This document shows positions 8,199 to 16,647 of a stretch of 64,000 nt of DNA, piece by piece (the stretch's first letter is position 1; each line of letters begins with the position of its first letter). The position numbers and the translations under genes were made by a program. Below the pieces are notes generated by a model. It was not told the DNA's origin. It saw nothing but the letters and a program-made list of their open reading frames with translations, and ran no database searches. The DNA is taken from NCBI GenBank assembly GCA_012842395.1, contig DUSX01000037.1, forward strand, positions 1 to 64,000, given 5' to 3'. The stretch comes from Bacillota bacterium (GTDB lineage: Bacteria > Bacillota > SHA-98 > UBA4971).

Positions 8199-9989
8199 GT
8201 GTCGGGAACCGCGCTGATCTGGGAGAAACGTACGGGCACGTACGCTGATACCCTGGCGGCAATAGGACTAGCAGTGACGTTGAACACGCTGACAGGTGAG
8301 GATGTCGAGATCGGCGACCGTGGGCACGCCTTTTCGCTCCAGCTTGAAAGGGCGATCGACTTCGACCGGCTGGACTATCGGGTTCTTCAGCGAGCTCCGG
8401 GTTTCAGGTTCATCAAGACGCCCAAGTGGGAGGCCGATGCCCCGCCCGACTCGGTCGACTATGCGCGCGAGCGAGAGAGGCTTCTTGCTTATCGAAAGAT
8501 GCGGGAGGGCCTCAGGAAGAATCCCGGTGCCGATGACGAGGTCCGCAGAATGGTCGAGGAAGCCGCCCCGCTCGGAGGCCGGTTGGGCCGTTGGTACACG
8601 ATTCAAAACATTAACGTGCTTGGGGCCATAGACGGAGTTAACAAGCTACACAGGGCTATCCGGCAGGCTGATCCAGGCGAGTTTGCCCGCTATGTCACAG
8701 ACCGGCTGAAGAGGCTTGCTGCATGCGGGCTTGAGCCAGGCCTGGCTGATCATGCAGCCTCACGGGGACGAGGGGGTCTTGACCTCGATGCTTCGTCACT
8801 TCAGGTTTTCAACCCAACTGTAGGCAAGGGTGTCTCCAGACCAAAGGCTGCTGCAGCGTCGCCGTCTTCGCTTCCAGGCTATTTCGTTGACTGGTTCGAG
8901 GAATGGATGAAGTACGTCGGGATGGAGAACGCTGGAAGGCTTCTCGGAATCGGCAAGGACGTAAAGGCGGCTGTGATCTCCCCCATGAGGGTGCGGGTCA
9001 GGGAGTTGAAGGTTCAGGCAGAGAGCTGGCTCGACTTGATGCCACCGTGGAGTCCAATCAAGTTTGACATCTTCCTTGTAATTGGGTTGGCCCGCATACT
9101 GTTGGAGCAATCCGAGTTTGCAGCCCGGGACGGTGGTGGGTGGAGAAGGCGCAGCCCGAGGTCCATCGTTGCCGGAATGCACACGGCGCACTTCAAGTCC
9201 ATGGGACCATCCAGGTCGCTGTTCAACACGTCGTTCATAGCGCTTCCCGGCTGGATTCCGGCGCCGGATAGGGAAAGCGTTGCGACTTGGCTTGAGGTCC
9301 TGGATGAACATTGGGCGGTTCTTAGGCCGCTGGACGAGGACAAGTCTGAGGACGCCGAAATTCTCAAGTCCTACCGTGACTTCCTTTCCGGCCCCACGAC
9401 GGAGACGCTTTGCGGCTTTTCCTCCGACTTCGGCGTGTACGCCATGCGCAAGCTGGCCGCAGGCAAACCATGCAAGCGTTTTTCGACGGAATCGTTTGAA
9501 AGGGTGGTGGAGCAAGTGGACAGCACACTGGCGGATCTCGTGAAGGACCCGGCCTTCCAGGAGATAGCGGGAGCGATCAGGAAAGCCACTGTGACCGAAC
9601 AAGCTTACAAGCGGATGGGCAACCAGGAGTTCGAGATCCACTATGGGCTTCTGCCAGAACTCAGAAGGAAGGCACAATTCCCAGAGCAATTCATCGCAGC
9701 GCTCTCGGATTTCATTGCGAAGTACAATGCTGAGACGGCGAGGCACTTCGAAAGCGGTAGAGGTAAACGGAGGAGGGCCAGGGTATCTGAGGAGGCGCTG
9801 GAAGGGATAGTCCCGCTGATTCTGGAACACGGGCGCCCGGCAGCTCTACTTCTCATCGCCTATGCGACATGCAAGGCCAAGCGAGAGGAACTGGATGAAT
9901 CCACGGCGTCCTACGAAAGCGACAGCATGGGCGACGAATACGGCGACCAAGTTGACGAGGGCATCCACGATGATGGCGAAGAATTCTGA
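8199..9989 (+). CDS. Cas8-like large subunit of the type I effector (tentative)
   Basis: 596-residue protein, start GTG 8199 preceded by AGGAGG. It lies exactly where the Cascade large subunit is expected, between cas3 and cas7. I do not recognise a specific Cas8 family; landmarks are LQVFNPTVGKG near residue 207, GYFVDWFEEWMKYVGM near 230, and LPGWIPAPDRESV. The C-terminal third is helical and basic, then ends in an acidic tail (DEYGDQVDEG). No separate small subunit (Csa5) gene is present, so that role may be carried by this C-terminal helical part. The Cas8 call is from gene order, length and neighbours more than from motifs. Confidence 0.7.
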   Translation: MSGTALIWEKRTGTYADTLAAIGLAVTLNTLTGEDVEIGDRGHAFSLQLERAIDFDRLDYRVLQRAPGFRFIKTPKWEADAPPDSVDYARERERLLAYRKMREGLRKNPGADDEVRRMVEEAAPLGGRLGRWYTIQNINVLGAIDGVNKLHRAIRQADPGEFARYVTDRLKRLAACGLEPGLADHAASRGRGGLDLDASSLQVFNPTVGKGVSRPKAAAASPSSLPGYFVDWFEEWMKYVGMENAGRLLGIGKDVKAAVISPMRVRVRELKVQAESWLDLMPPWSPIKFDIFLVIGLARILLEQSEFAARDGGGWRRRSPRSIVAGMHTAHFKSMGPSRSLFNTSFIALPGWIPAPDRESVATWLEVLDEHWAVLRPLDEDKSEDAEILKSYRDFLSGPTTETLCGFSSDFGVYAMRKLAAGKPCKRFSTESFERVVEQVDSTLADLVKDPAFQEIAGAIRKATVTEQAYKRMGNQEFEIHYGLLPELRRKAQFPEQFIAALSDFIAKYNAETARHFESGRGKRRRARVSEEALEGIVPLILEHGRPAALLLIAYATCKAKREELDESTASYESDSMGDEYGDQVDEGIHDDGEEF

Positions 9990-10019
9990 CATCTCAGCAG
10001 CCAGGGAGGGATCGTGATC

Positions 10020-10967
10020 ATGATGGCTAGCCCGACGATGATCAGCATCAGCGCAAGGCTGACCCTGAACCTTCACGACCTGAACAACGAGGCGTCCGAG
10101 GGTAATCAGGTGCAGACGAGGATGGTCCATGTTGTGGACGAGCACGGGGAGCTTGCCGTGGTAAATGCGGTGTCCGGCGACATGCTCAAGCATGTCCAGG
10201 CAGGTTACCTCCAAAGGGTGGCCCTCGAGGAGGGGCTCCCTCTCTGCACCGGGTGCAGGCTCTTCGATGCCAACCGGATCAACAGGGATGAAGAGTTCTT
10301 CAAAGAGCTCGGGGATGAAAAGGACGCGTCGAAGACCCTGGACAGAGTGATCCCTGCATGCGTGCTGGACGACGCAGAGGGATTCCTTATCACAGTCGGC
10401 AAACGTTCGGTGCCGAGAAAGTCCACGGTGGAGTTCGGGTGGCTCGTAGGTATCCCCAGCCGGACACAGACAGAATCCTATTTCCATGTGAAGTACGACC
10501 CATCGCGAGCCGCTGGATCCGGAGATGAGACAGGCGCAAATCTTGGACAAGCTATCTTCTATAGGCCAGCTAACTCCGGAGTCTATGCGCTTGTAGCCAC
10601 GTTCGAGGCAGCTCGCATCGGGTTCAACGACATATCCCGGCAATATGTCTTGAGCGAGTCCGAGCGCGCTTCAAGGGTAAGGGCGGTCTTGAAGAGTCTC
10701 GTCTACACTCTGGTGAGGACCGAGGGTGCGCAGCGAAACGCTCAACACCCGCATATCTCGGCTGCCGAGGGCGTTATCGCCATTTCCAGGGACGTGCGGC
10801 CTGCCCCTACCGCAAGCCCGCTCAAGGACGGTTACCGGGAGGACGTGATCGCCACTTGTAAGCAGCTTGACCGAATGGGGGGCAAGCACGAATTCGAGAC
10901 CAGGACGTTCGATTCCATGAGCGAGCTTGCCTCAATCGCAGCCGACCTCGTCGACACGTTGGCGTAG
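10020..10967 (+). CDS. cas7: Cas7 (DevR/Csa2-type) backbone subunit
   Basis: Cas7 polymerises along the crRNA to form the Cascade backbone. The start of the protein, SISARLTLNLHDLNNEASEGN, is the DevR/Csa2 signature, followed by TRMVHVVDEHGELAVVNAVSGDMLKH. ATG 10020 is nine bases after GGGAGGG; GTG 10014 and ATG 10023 are in the same frame. Length (315 residues) is typical. It follows the large-subunit gene by 30 bases and precedes cas5 by 11, so the four interference genes form one operon. Confidence 0.93.
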   Translation: MMASPTMISISARLTLNLHDLNNEASEGNQVQTRMVHVVDEHGELAVVNAVSGDMLKHVQAGYLQRVALEEGLPLCTGCRLFDANRINRDEEFFKELGDEKDASKTLDRVIPACVLDDAEGFLITVGKRSVPRKSTVEFGWLVGIPSRTQTESYFHVKYDPSRAAGSGDETGANLGQAIFYRPANSGVYALVATFEAARIGFNDISRQYVLSESERASRVRAVLKSLVYTLVRTEGAQRNAQHPHISAAEGVIAISRDVRPAPTASPLKDGYREDVIATCKQLDRMGGKHEFETRTFDSMSELASIAADLVDTLA

Positions 10968-10978
10968 GGGGCCTTCAC

Positions 10979-11806
10979 ATGTGGTTGCTTGCGAAATTCG
11001 AGCCTTCGGGGCTTTTCACGCTGAGGTCATCGGCTACCACAAGCATGGGCGGGAAGACTCTCCTCGTGCCCACCATGTACGCGGTCAAGATGGCTCTGCT
11101 GTCCGCCGCCTTCGCATCAGGGCGAGATGTCGAGGCTTTGTTTCCGACGATACGAGGTCTTGTCATAAGATTTCTTCCCCCTCGAAAAGCGGTTGTAACT
11201 CATAGTTTGGTCCGAATGCTCAGAGAAGACCGAAGCGGCAAGGCTGAGTTCATCTCGGCGCCTGTGTACAGGGAATTCGTCTACTACGACGGGGAGCTCA
11301 CAATCGCGTTCTCAGCACGCCCGTCAGCGGACGGTAGGGGCGGGCCACGACGGACGATAGGAGTGGGACGTTCGCACAGCGAAGGCAGGATAGGGCCCGC
11401 GCCGGCCGCCGCGGCCGCCGCGGCCGCTGCTGACGCTGCTGACGCCGTTGGTGCTGCAGGGGATCAGTGCTCGGTGTCAGCTCTGCGGTCAATCGAGGAT
11501 CTCCTTCCGATGGTCAACTACTTCGGGAAAAGGGCGAGCTTCTTCCAGTTCAAGGGATGCGAGTGGCGGGAAGACCTAGACGAGGCCTTCTCGTTTGTGA
11601 TCGAAGATAACAGGCCATGGTTACCGGGGGACCACATCATCCAGTACCTGGATGATATGGCGGCAGCGATGACGCTTGAAAGAGCGAATGCCTATACGGA
11701 CGCCGAGGTGAAGCTCGGTAGAGACCGGGTCTTCGTGGCAATGGCCGTACCGTATAGGCTTGTAGCGTCAGGCCACGCGTACACTGCCTATGAGAGGACA
11801 GCATAG
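10979..11806 (+). CDS. cas5: Cas5-like subunit with alanine-rich insert
   Basis: Cas5 caps the 5' handle end of crRNA in Cascade. The N-terminus MWLLAKFEPSGLFTLRSS, then LLVPTMYAVKMALLSAAF, and the downstream LPMVNYFGKRASFFQFKGCEW fit type I-A Cas5 proteins. About residues 115-163 form a Gly/Arg then Ala-rich insert, including a run of alanines encoded by GCCGCCGCGGCC repeats near 11400-11450, between conserved halves. No Cas6-type glycine loop is present, so it is not the processing enzyme. Last gene of the interference operon. Confidence 0.8.
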   Translation: MWLLAKFEPSGLFTLRSSATTSMGGKTLLVPTMYAVKMALLSAAFASGRDVEALFPTIRGLVIRFLPPRKAVVTHSLVRMLREDRSGKAEFISAPVYREFVYYDGELTIAFSARPSADGRGGPRRTIGVGRSHSEGRIGPAPAAAAAAAAADAADAVGAAGDQCSVSALRSIEDLLPMVNYFGKRASFFQFKGCEWREDLDEAFSFVIEDNRPWLPGDHIIQYLDDMAAAMTLERANAYTDAEVKLGRDRVFVAMAVPYRLVASGHAYTAYERTA

Positions 11807-11895
11807 CAAGCAAGTGCCCCTCGACGGAGGGGACTACGCCTTGGTAGACTCGACCATGTCTTGCGTATCCTGAACGAGCTGAAGTATGGGGATCT

Positions 11896-12021
<126 letters not shown>

Positions 12022-13004
12022 TCAGTGAATCATACATTCTCAGGGAGTCGGCGAGAGTTCCGTACACGAACGCATCGTTATAGACCGAGAATATGTCCGG
12101 TATCTGGACGCAATTGGGGCAAGGGATGCAATAGCGGCATTCGCTGCAGGTGACCTTGATCCTCCGCTTATAGATCTCGCGGGCCTGCGCAATCAGGTCT
12201 AGTTCAGCGGCGGTGAGAGAGAGGGGGAGGGCGTCCTCGGCGACGCGGACGTTCTCCCTGACCTGGTCCAAAGTGCTCATGCCGCTCAGGACGACGGTCA
12301 CCTCGGGATGGTTCCAGACCCAGCGAAGGCCCCACTCGGCTGGTGTCCTCTTGACAGGCGCGCGGTCCCACACGCCCATCACGTCGTCCGGCACAACTTT
12401 GGTCAGCCGACCGCCTCGAAGAGGCTCCATGACGACCACGGCGAGCCCTTTCGCCGCTGCGTATTTCAGCCCTTCCGTGCCGGCCTGGTAGTTGTCGTCG
12501 ACGTAGTTGTAGTGAATCTGCGCGAGACTCCAATCGTAGGAATCAACTATCTCCCGGAACAGGGCGAAGCTGTCATGGAAGGAGAAGCCCGCGTATTTGA
12601 TGCGGCCATCGGCAAGCGCGCGATCAAGGAAAGCGAGGGCGCCGAGAGCCTTCGCCTTCGCCCAGTGGTCCCTCGTGAGCGAGTGTAGCAGATAGAAATC
12701 AATGTAGTCCGTCTCCAACTTCGAGAGCTGTTCATCGAGGTACCGCTCGAAGTCGCCTGGCTCCTTACAGACCCAGACTGGGGACTTGGTGGCGATCTTG
12801 ACTTTCCCTCGAAGTCCGCCACGAAGCGCCTTGCCGACGAGGAGTTCCGACTGGCCATCGTGGTACCTGTATGCGGTGTCTATATAGTCCACGCCTTGAG
12901 CGATCGCATACCGGAGCATGGCTATGGCCTCATCCTCGTCGATCCTAGGCGCGCTGGCGTGTGAGGCGCTTCCGGAGAACCCAGCGTTGGGCGCATGCAG
13001 AGTG

Positions 13005-13036
13005 GGAAGCCTCATGCACCGGAAGCCTCATGCACC
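13005..13036. repeat. Exact 16-bp tandem duplication
   Basis: GGAAGCCTCATGCACC occurs twice in a row. Removing one copy restores a continuous reductase frame through LGFGCMRLPTL, so the duplication is the frameshifting lesion. Confidence 0.95.
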
Positions 13037-13091
13037 CGAAACCCAGGGCGGAAACGGCGAAACCGTGACATCCGAATTTCCTATATTGCAC

Positions 13092-13574
13092 GCCAAGCCC
13101 TCTCCTTTCGGTTTCAGGCTGGGTTTATCTATAGCTGGCCAGCTTGTAGCCGGTTGCTCTGGCCCGAGCGGTCGCCCGCTTTCATGCCAAGGCGGGGGCG
13201 CTGGCGACCTGTCGACGGTGGTATCGGCGGCGTCATCCTGCTGTCTCCTTGTCTTGGTGTCATCCGTTGTGACGTCATCCCGTCGGCCCCGCCCGTGCGC
13301 GTTGGGATGTGCCGGGCTGTGTCGTGTCGCGGCAGAGCGCCGCCGCCTCGAGCTAGCTCGCGGCGGTCCTGGTCGCGCGACGGCGCTACGCACATGATAC
13401 CACGGATCTCGCCCACATGACAAAGGCTGACAAGGGCGCAGGAAGCGCGGCTGCGCACGCCTGCGGCGACGCTCGCCGACGGAAAAGCGCATACTTGAGC
13501 CTAGGCAGGGCAAGACTGTGGACGAGGGCGCGCAGCTGCGCGCGAAACGCTGCACAACGGAGGCACATGAGGGC
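13092..13574. other. Intergenic region upstream of the reductase
   Basis: About 480 bases without a supported gene. It holds a perfect 12-bp palindrome AGCTGGCCAGCT at 13133-13144, about 42 bases upstream of the reductase GTG and next to a TATAGAT that could be its -10 box on the minus strand, so an operator is possible. A GC hairpin CCGCCGC / GCGGCGG lies near 13342-13366. Nothing else is clear. Confidence 0.4.
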
Positions 13575-13814
13575 ATGGTCACGGCGGAGGTATCGCTGTA
13601 TCCTATGGAAACCCCGCGGTCCGACGACATCATAAACTCCTCGCTTACAGCACTTGCGGTGGGCGGGCTTTCATACGACGTGGGGCCTCTGAGCACTCGG
13701 ATATCAGGGCCCGAGGACGAGGTCTGGACCGCCTTGCGGTCTATGTTCGAGCGCGCTTGTGGTCATGGCACGGAGGTGGCAATGGTCATCACCCTTGCGA
13801 ACTCCTCCGTGTAA
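13575..13814 (+). CDS. Thiamine-binding-fold protein, MTH1187/YkoF family
   Basis: 79-residue protein beginning MVTAEVSLYPMETPRSDDII, then LSYDVGPLSTRISGPEDEVW and VAMVITLANSSV. This is the complete short MTH1187/YqgV family (thiamine_BP fold), whose members bind small ligands such as thiamine or hydroxymethylpyrimidine; the role in the cell is often unknown. ATG 13575 is preceded by GGAGG at 13559-13563; the frame is open upstream to ATG 13518 but without family similarity. No thiamine genes are nearby. Confidence 0.85.
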   Translation: MVTAEVSLYPMETPRSDDIINSSLTALAVGGLSYDVGPLSTRISGPEDEVWTALRSMFERACGHGTEVAMVITLANSSV

Positions 13815-14032
13815 CGCGGCGTGGCTCCGTGGCACTGCGTGCGGCCGGTGAGCAAGCTCAGTAAGCTGGCGCGCAACATGGCTTCGGCCCTCGCAGCCTG
13901 GCTTGCTGCGGCGCTCAGCAGGGTGCGACCAGCTAGGCTCGAGGCTGGCTGAGAGACTCTGGCGTGTCTGTCCACAGTTGTTCCATGCGCCACTCCACGA
14001 GCTACGAGGCCGGACGGTGATGTAGGACATAG

Positions 14033-14496
14033 GTTCCTCGGCAGGCGTTCTGCCCGTCAGCGGAGTGCGTCGACAATGCTCGCGCAGCCTTCCTTCAGAA
14101 CCCGGATACCGGCGAGGCCCTCGAATATGACCGCTACTACCCTTCCCATAAAGTCGCATTCGAGTTCCAAGGGTTGCCGCATTTCGGGCCCACGAGATTC
14201 TATCCGAATCAGGATCAATTTAGGGAAACCAGGAAACGGGATGTGATAAAGCGCGGTTTGAGCAGCGAGAACGAGGTCGTACTCCTGACAGTTGCCTCCG
14301 ACGACCTCACTCTCCAGAAGATGCTTGAGAAAATCCCACCGTGCTACCCAAAGCCGTCGTCGACCCCAAGAGTCCCTACGTAGAAGCACTCGAGAGATTG
14401 TTGGCGGAGTATCGAGCTGGGCTAAAAAGGGCCGTGTTGAAGGAAGGCGGCGACGAGCGGAAGCCAGCCCGCGGAGACGACGGTCGACTGAGGTAG
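14033..14496 (+). pseudogene. Frameshifted PD-(D/E)XK-like nuclease remnant
   Basis: From 14033 one frame reads through EALEYDRYYPSHKVAFEFQG, LPHFGPTRFYP and VVLLTVASDDLTLQKMLEKIP to a stop at 14381-14383. The pattern of an early D, then FEFQG, is like VSR/DUF559-type endonucleases. After a -1 shift near 14335-14344 the sequence continues LPKAVVDPKSPYVEALERLL and LAEYRAGLKRAVLKEGGDER to TAG 14494-14496. The two parts read as one ancestral protein C-terminal region. A start and N-terminus are not apparent upstream (13815-14032), so the gene is truncated and frameshifted. Confidence 0.6.
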
Positions 14497-14725
14497 CCGG
14501 AGGCGGCGCGTCGAGCGATAGCGATTGTGAACTGTGACCGGCTTGTGTTGACAATTGGCGGAGCAACTGCCGCGTCTGGCGAGCTATTCGGACGAGACAG
14601 AGCAGCGCGTGTGCTCTGACAGGTGATGGGTTGAACGGGTTGCAGGGGACGCGTGACCTGGGAAACAAGCGGCCAGGCGGCAATGACGGCCGTCGCGAGT
14701 CAAGCGGGCTTGCGTGACCCACGTC

Positions 14726-14746
14726 ACATTTCACGGCAAGAAATGT
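14726..14746. promoter_or_regulatory. Inverted repeat ACATTTC-N7-GAAATGT
   Basis: Perfect 7-bp arms separated by seven bases, 70 bases before the CCGGTT palindromes. It could be a binding site for a dimeric regulator; no regulator is assigned. Confidence 0.35.
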
Positions 14747-14815
14747 CAACGAACGTGCGAAAAAGAAATCGTGTCGTCCTGAAGGAGATCCGGGAAGGAC
14801 GTCGAAGAAGAAGAT

Positions 14816-14850
14816 ACCGGTTACGTAACCGGTTACGTAACCGGTAACGT
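14816..14850. promoter_or_regulatory. Tandem palindromic operator, LacI-like
   Basis: Overlapping palindromes built on ACCGGTTACGTAACCGGT (14816-14833), repeated with a 12-base period to about 14845. LacI/GalR-family operators are short palindromes centred on CG, as in AACCGGTT here. The adjacent gene downstream encodes a LacI-family repressor, so this is a candidate autoregulatory or operon operator, though it lies about 500 bases before that gene's start. Confidence 0.6.
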
Positions 14851-15353
14851 CGAGCGAGCAAAGCGCTTTCGACCAGCAGGTCCGCCGCAGCAGTCCATCG
14901 CGCCGGTATGCGAATGCTCGCCCGCGACGGCTCTTGGGTGTTAAATAACCGCAGCATGCTGACCGCTCGCTGGCCGGTTGGTCGGTCGGCCGGCAGATGG
15001 TGCCACGGTCACGATGAGCAGGACGGGCATGTTGGGAGCGACGGGCCGCGGGCGGGCGTGGACGCGCAGGGCGATGCTGCTGCGTGAGGTTCCTCAATAA
15101 AGCAATGGACATGTAGGACAAGTGGATACGTAGGAGACTGGAGACCTGTGATTGGAGATGGAAGCCGCTGAACTTTCCTAGTGCCCACGAGATGGACCGA
15201 GCACTGCGACGACTCTGCTGGCGCTGGCCCCAATCGGGCGGAGGTGACATGGGGCGGCACAATGTGGGAAAGTTCAACGGCCTCACGCGGAAAGACGCAC
15301 CAGAGATCCCACCGGAGAAGATCCGGAGACCAAATGCACCGAGGTGTGATGCA

Positions 15354-16394
15354 ATGGCCAACATCCGCGAGGTGGCGCGGCTGGCCGGGGTGTCAACAGC
15401 CACCGTATCGCGAGTCATCAACGAGTCCGGGTTCGTCGCAGAGGAGCTGAAGGAGCGAGTCAGGCGGGCGATGGCGGAACTCAACTATCGCCCGAACAAC
15501 CTCGCGCGTTCCTTCAGGCAGAACCGCAGTTTCATGATCGCCCTCATGATCTCGGACATCTCTAACCCGTTCTTCACGTCGCTCGTCCGTGGCGTTGAGG
15601 ACGTGGTGAAAGAAGGCGGCCTCAACCTCCTCCTTTGTAACACCGACGAAGACCCTGAAAAAGAGCGCTCGTATGTGGAGGTCCTCATCGGTAACCGCAT
15701 CGACGGCGTCATAATGGCCCCTACCGGGAAGGCCCAGGCGAGCGTGGAAGCGTTCGGGCGGCACGGCATTCCGGTGGTCTTCATAGACCGGCACCTGCCA
15801 GGGATGAAGGTGGACGCGGTGCTCATCGACAACGTGTCCGGGGCTTACGAGGCCACCACCCACCTCCTCCGCCTCGGACACCGGCGCGTCGGGATCATCA
15901 CGGGTCTCGAGAACGTGTCGACCTCCCAGGAACGTGAGGAAGGCTACCGCAGGGCGCTCGCGGATTTCGGCGTTACGCCAGACGAGCGGCTCATCGCCCG
16001 CGGTAACTCGCGCATCGAGGGCGGTATACGGCAGACTCAGGCGCTCCTCTCGCTTCCGCCTGACGTGCGGCCGACAGCCCTCTTTACTAGCAACAACCTC
16101 CTCACCATCGGTGCCATGCTGGCGTTACGCGAGGCGGGGGTAAAGGTGCCTCACGACATGGCGGTGGTCGGCTTCGATGAGTTCGAATCTACGCCGATCA
16201 TCGATCCGCCGCTCACGGTGGTGGCGCAGCCCACTTACGAGATCGGCATGCGCGCGGCCAAGAGGCTCTTCAAGCACCTGCGCGGCGAGGTCCGCGGCGA
16301 TCACAGACCGGTGGTGGTGCGACTCAGGCCGCAGCTAATAGTCAGAGAGTCGTGCGGGGCACGCCGGAGTTCGAGTCTTCCCCCCGGGCTCTAA
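15354..16394 (+). CDS. LacI-family transcriptional regulator
   Basis: 346-residue repressor. ATG 15354 follows GAGGTG by seven bases and opens with the LacI DNA-binding helix-turn-helix ANIREVARLAGVSTATVSRV and the hinge NYRPNNLARSFRQ. The rest is the periplasmic-binding-like sugar domain (MIALMISDISNPFF, VIMAPTGK, PTALFTSNNLLTIGAM, VVGFDEFESTPIIDPPLT). The effector is probably a sugar or polyol. It is followed by an FAD oxidoreductase and an ABC importer on the same strand that it likely controls. Confidence 0.96.
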   Translation: MANIREVARLAGVSTATVSRVINESGFVAEELKERVRRAMAELNYRPNNLARSFRQNRSFMIALMISDISNPFFTSLVRGVEDVVKEGGLNLLLCNTDEDPEKERSYVEVLIGNRIDGVIMAPTGKAQASVEAFGRHGIPVVFIDRHLPGMKVDAVLIDNVSGAYEATTHLLRLGHRRVGIITGLENVSTSQEREEGYRRALADFGVTPDERLIARGNSRIEGGIRQTQALLSLPPDVRPTALFTSNNLLTIGAMLALREAGVKVPHDMAVVGFDEFESTPIIDPPLTVVAQPTYEIGMRAAKRLFKHLRGEVRGDHRPVVVRLRPQLIVRESCGARRSSSLPPGL

Positions 16395-16647
16395 CGTACG
16401 CATCATTATGTGGACCTACGTATGCAACCATGATTCCTGCAGCCCGGGGGGATTGAGACGTGCACATATGCGTCGGAGGGGGTGGTATGTGATCCGATCT
16501 TGTGCACGCGTGCGGATGCAGCCGTTGAGGTTTCCAGCAGAGAGACGTGGGCTTGACGCAGGAGAGACTGTCTATCGAATGCCAGCACCATAGAGGTTTG
16601 TCAGTCGTCGAATGGATTGTCAGAGAATCTCAGGGAGGGGGCAAAGA
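16395..16647 (+). other. Intergenic region before FAD oxidoreductase
   Basis: About 250 bases. TTGACG occurs near 16553 with a TATCGA 14 bases later, a poor promoter match. Variants of ACGTATGC / GCATACGT recur (near 16400-16475), possibly operator half-sites, but no clear palindrome pair is seen. Confidence 0.25.

Larger units (their letters stand above)
14497..15353. other. Long intergenic region upstream of LacI regulator
   Basis: Roughly 860 bases without a convincing gene; several overlapping frames exist but none has a recognisable product. It contains two inverted-repeat elements listed separately (14726-14746 and 14816-14850). A TTGACA near 14548 lacks a partner -10 box. Confidence 0.5.

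Noticed and set aside
14057-15484. 475-codon minus-strand frame
   Set aside because: It overlaps the LacI gene start, the operator and the nuclease remnant, and has no family features.
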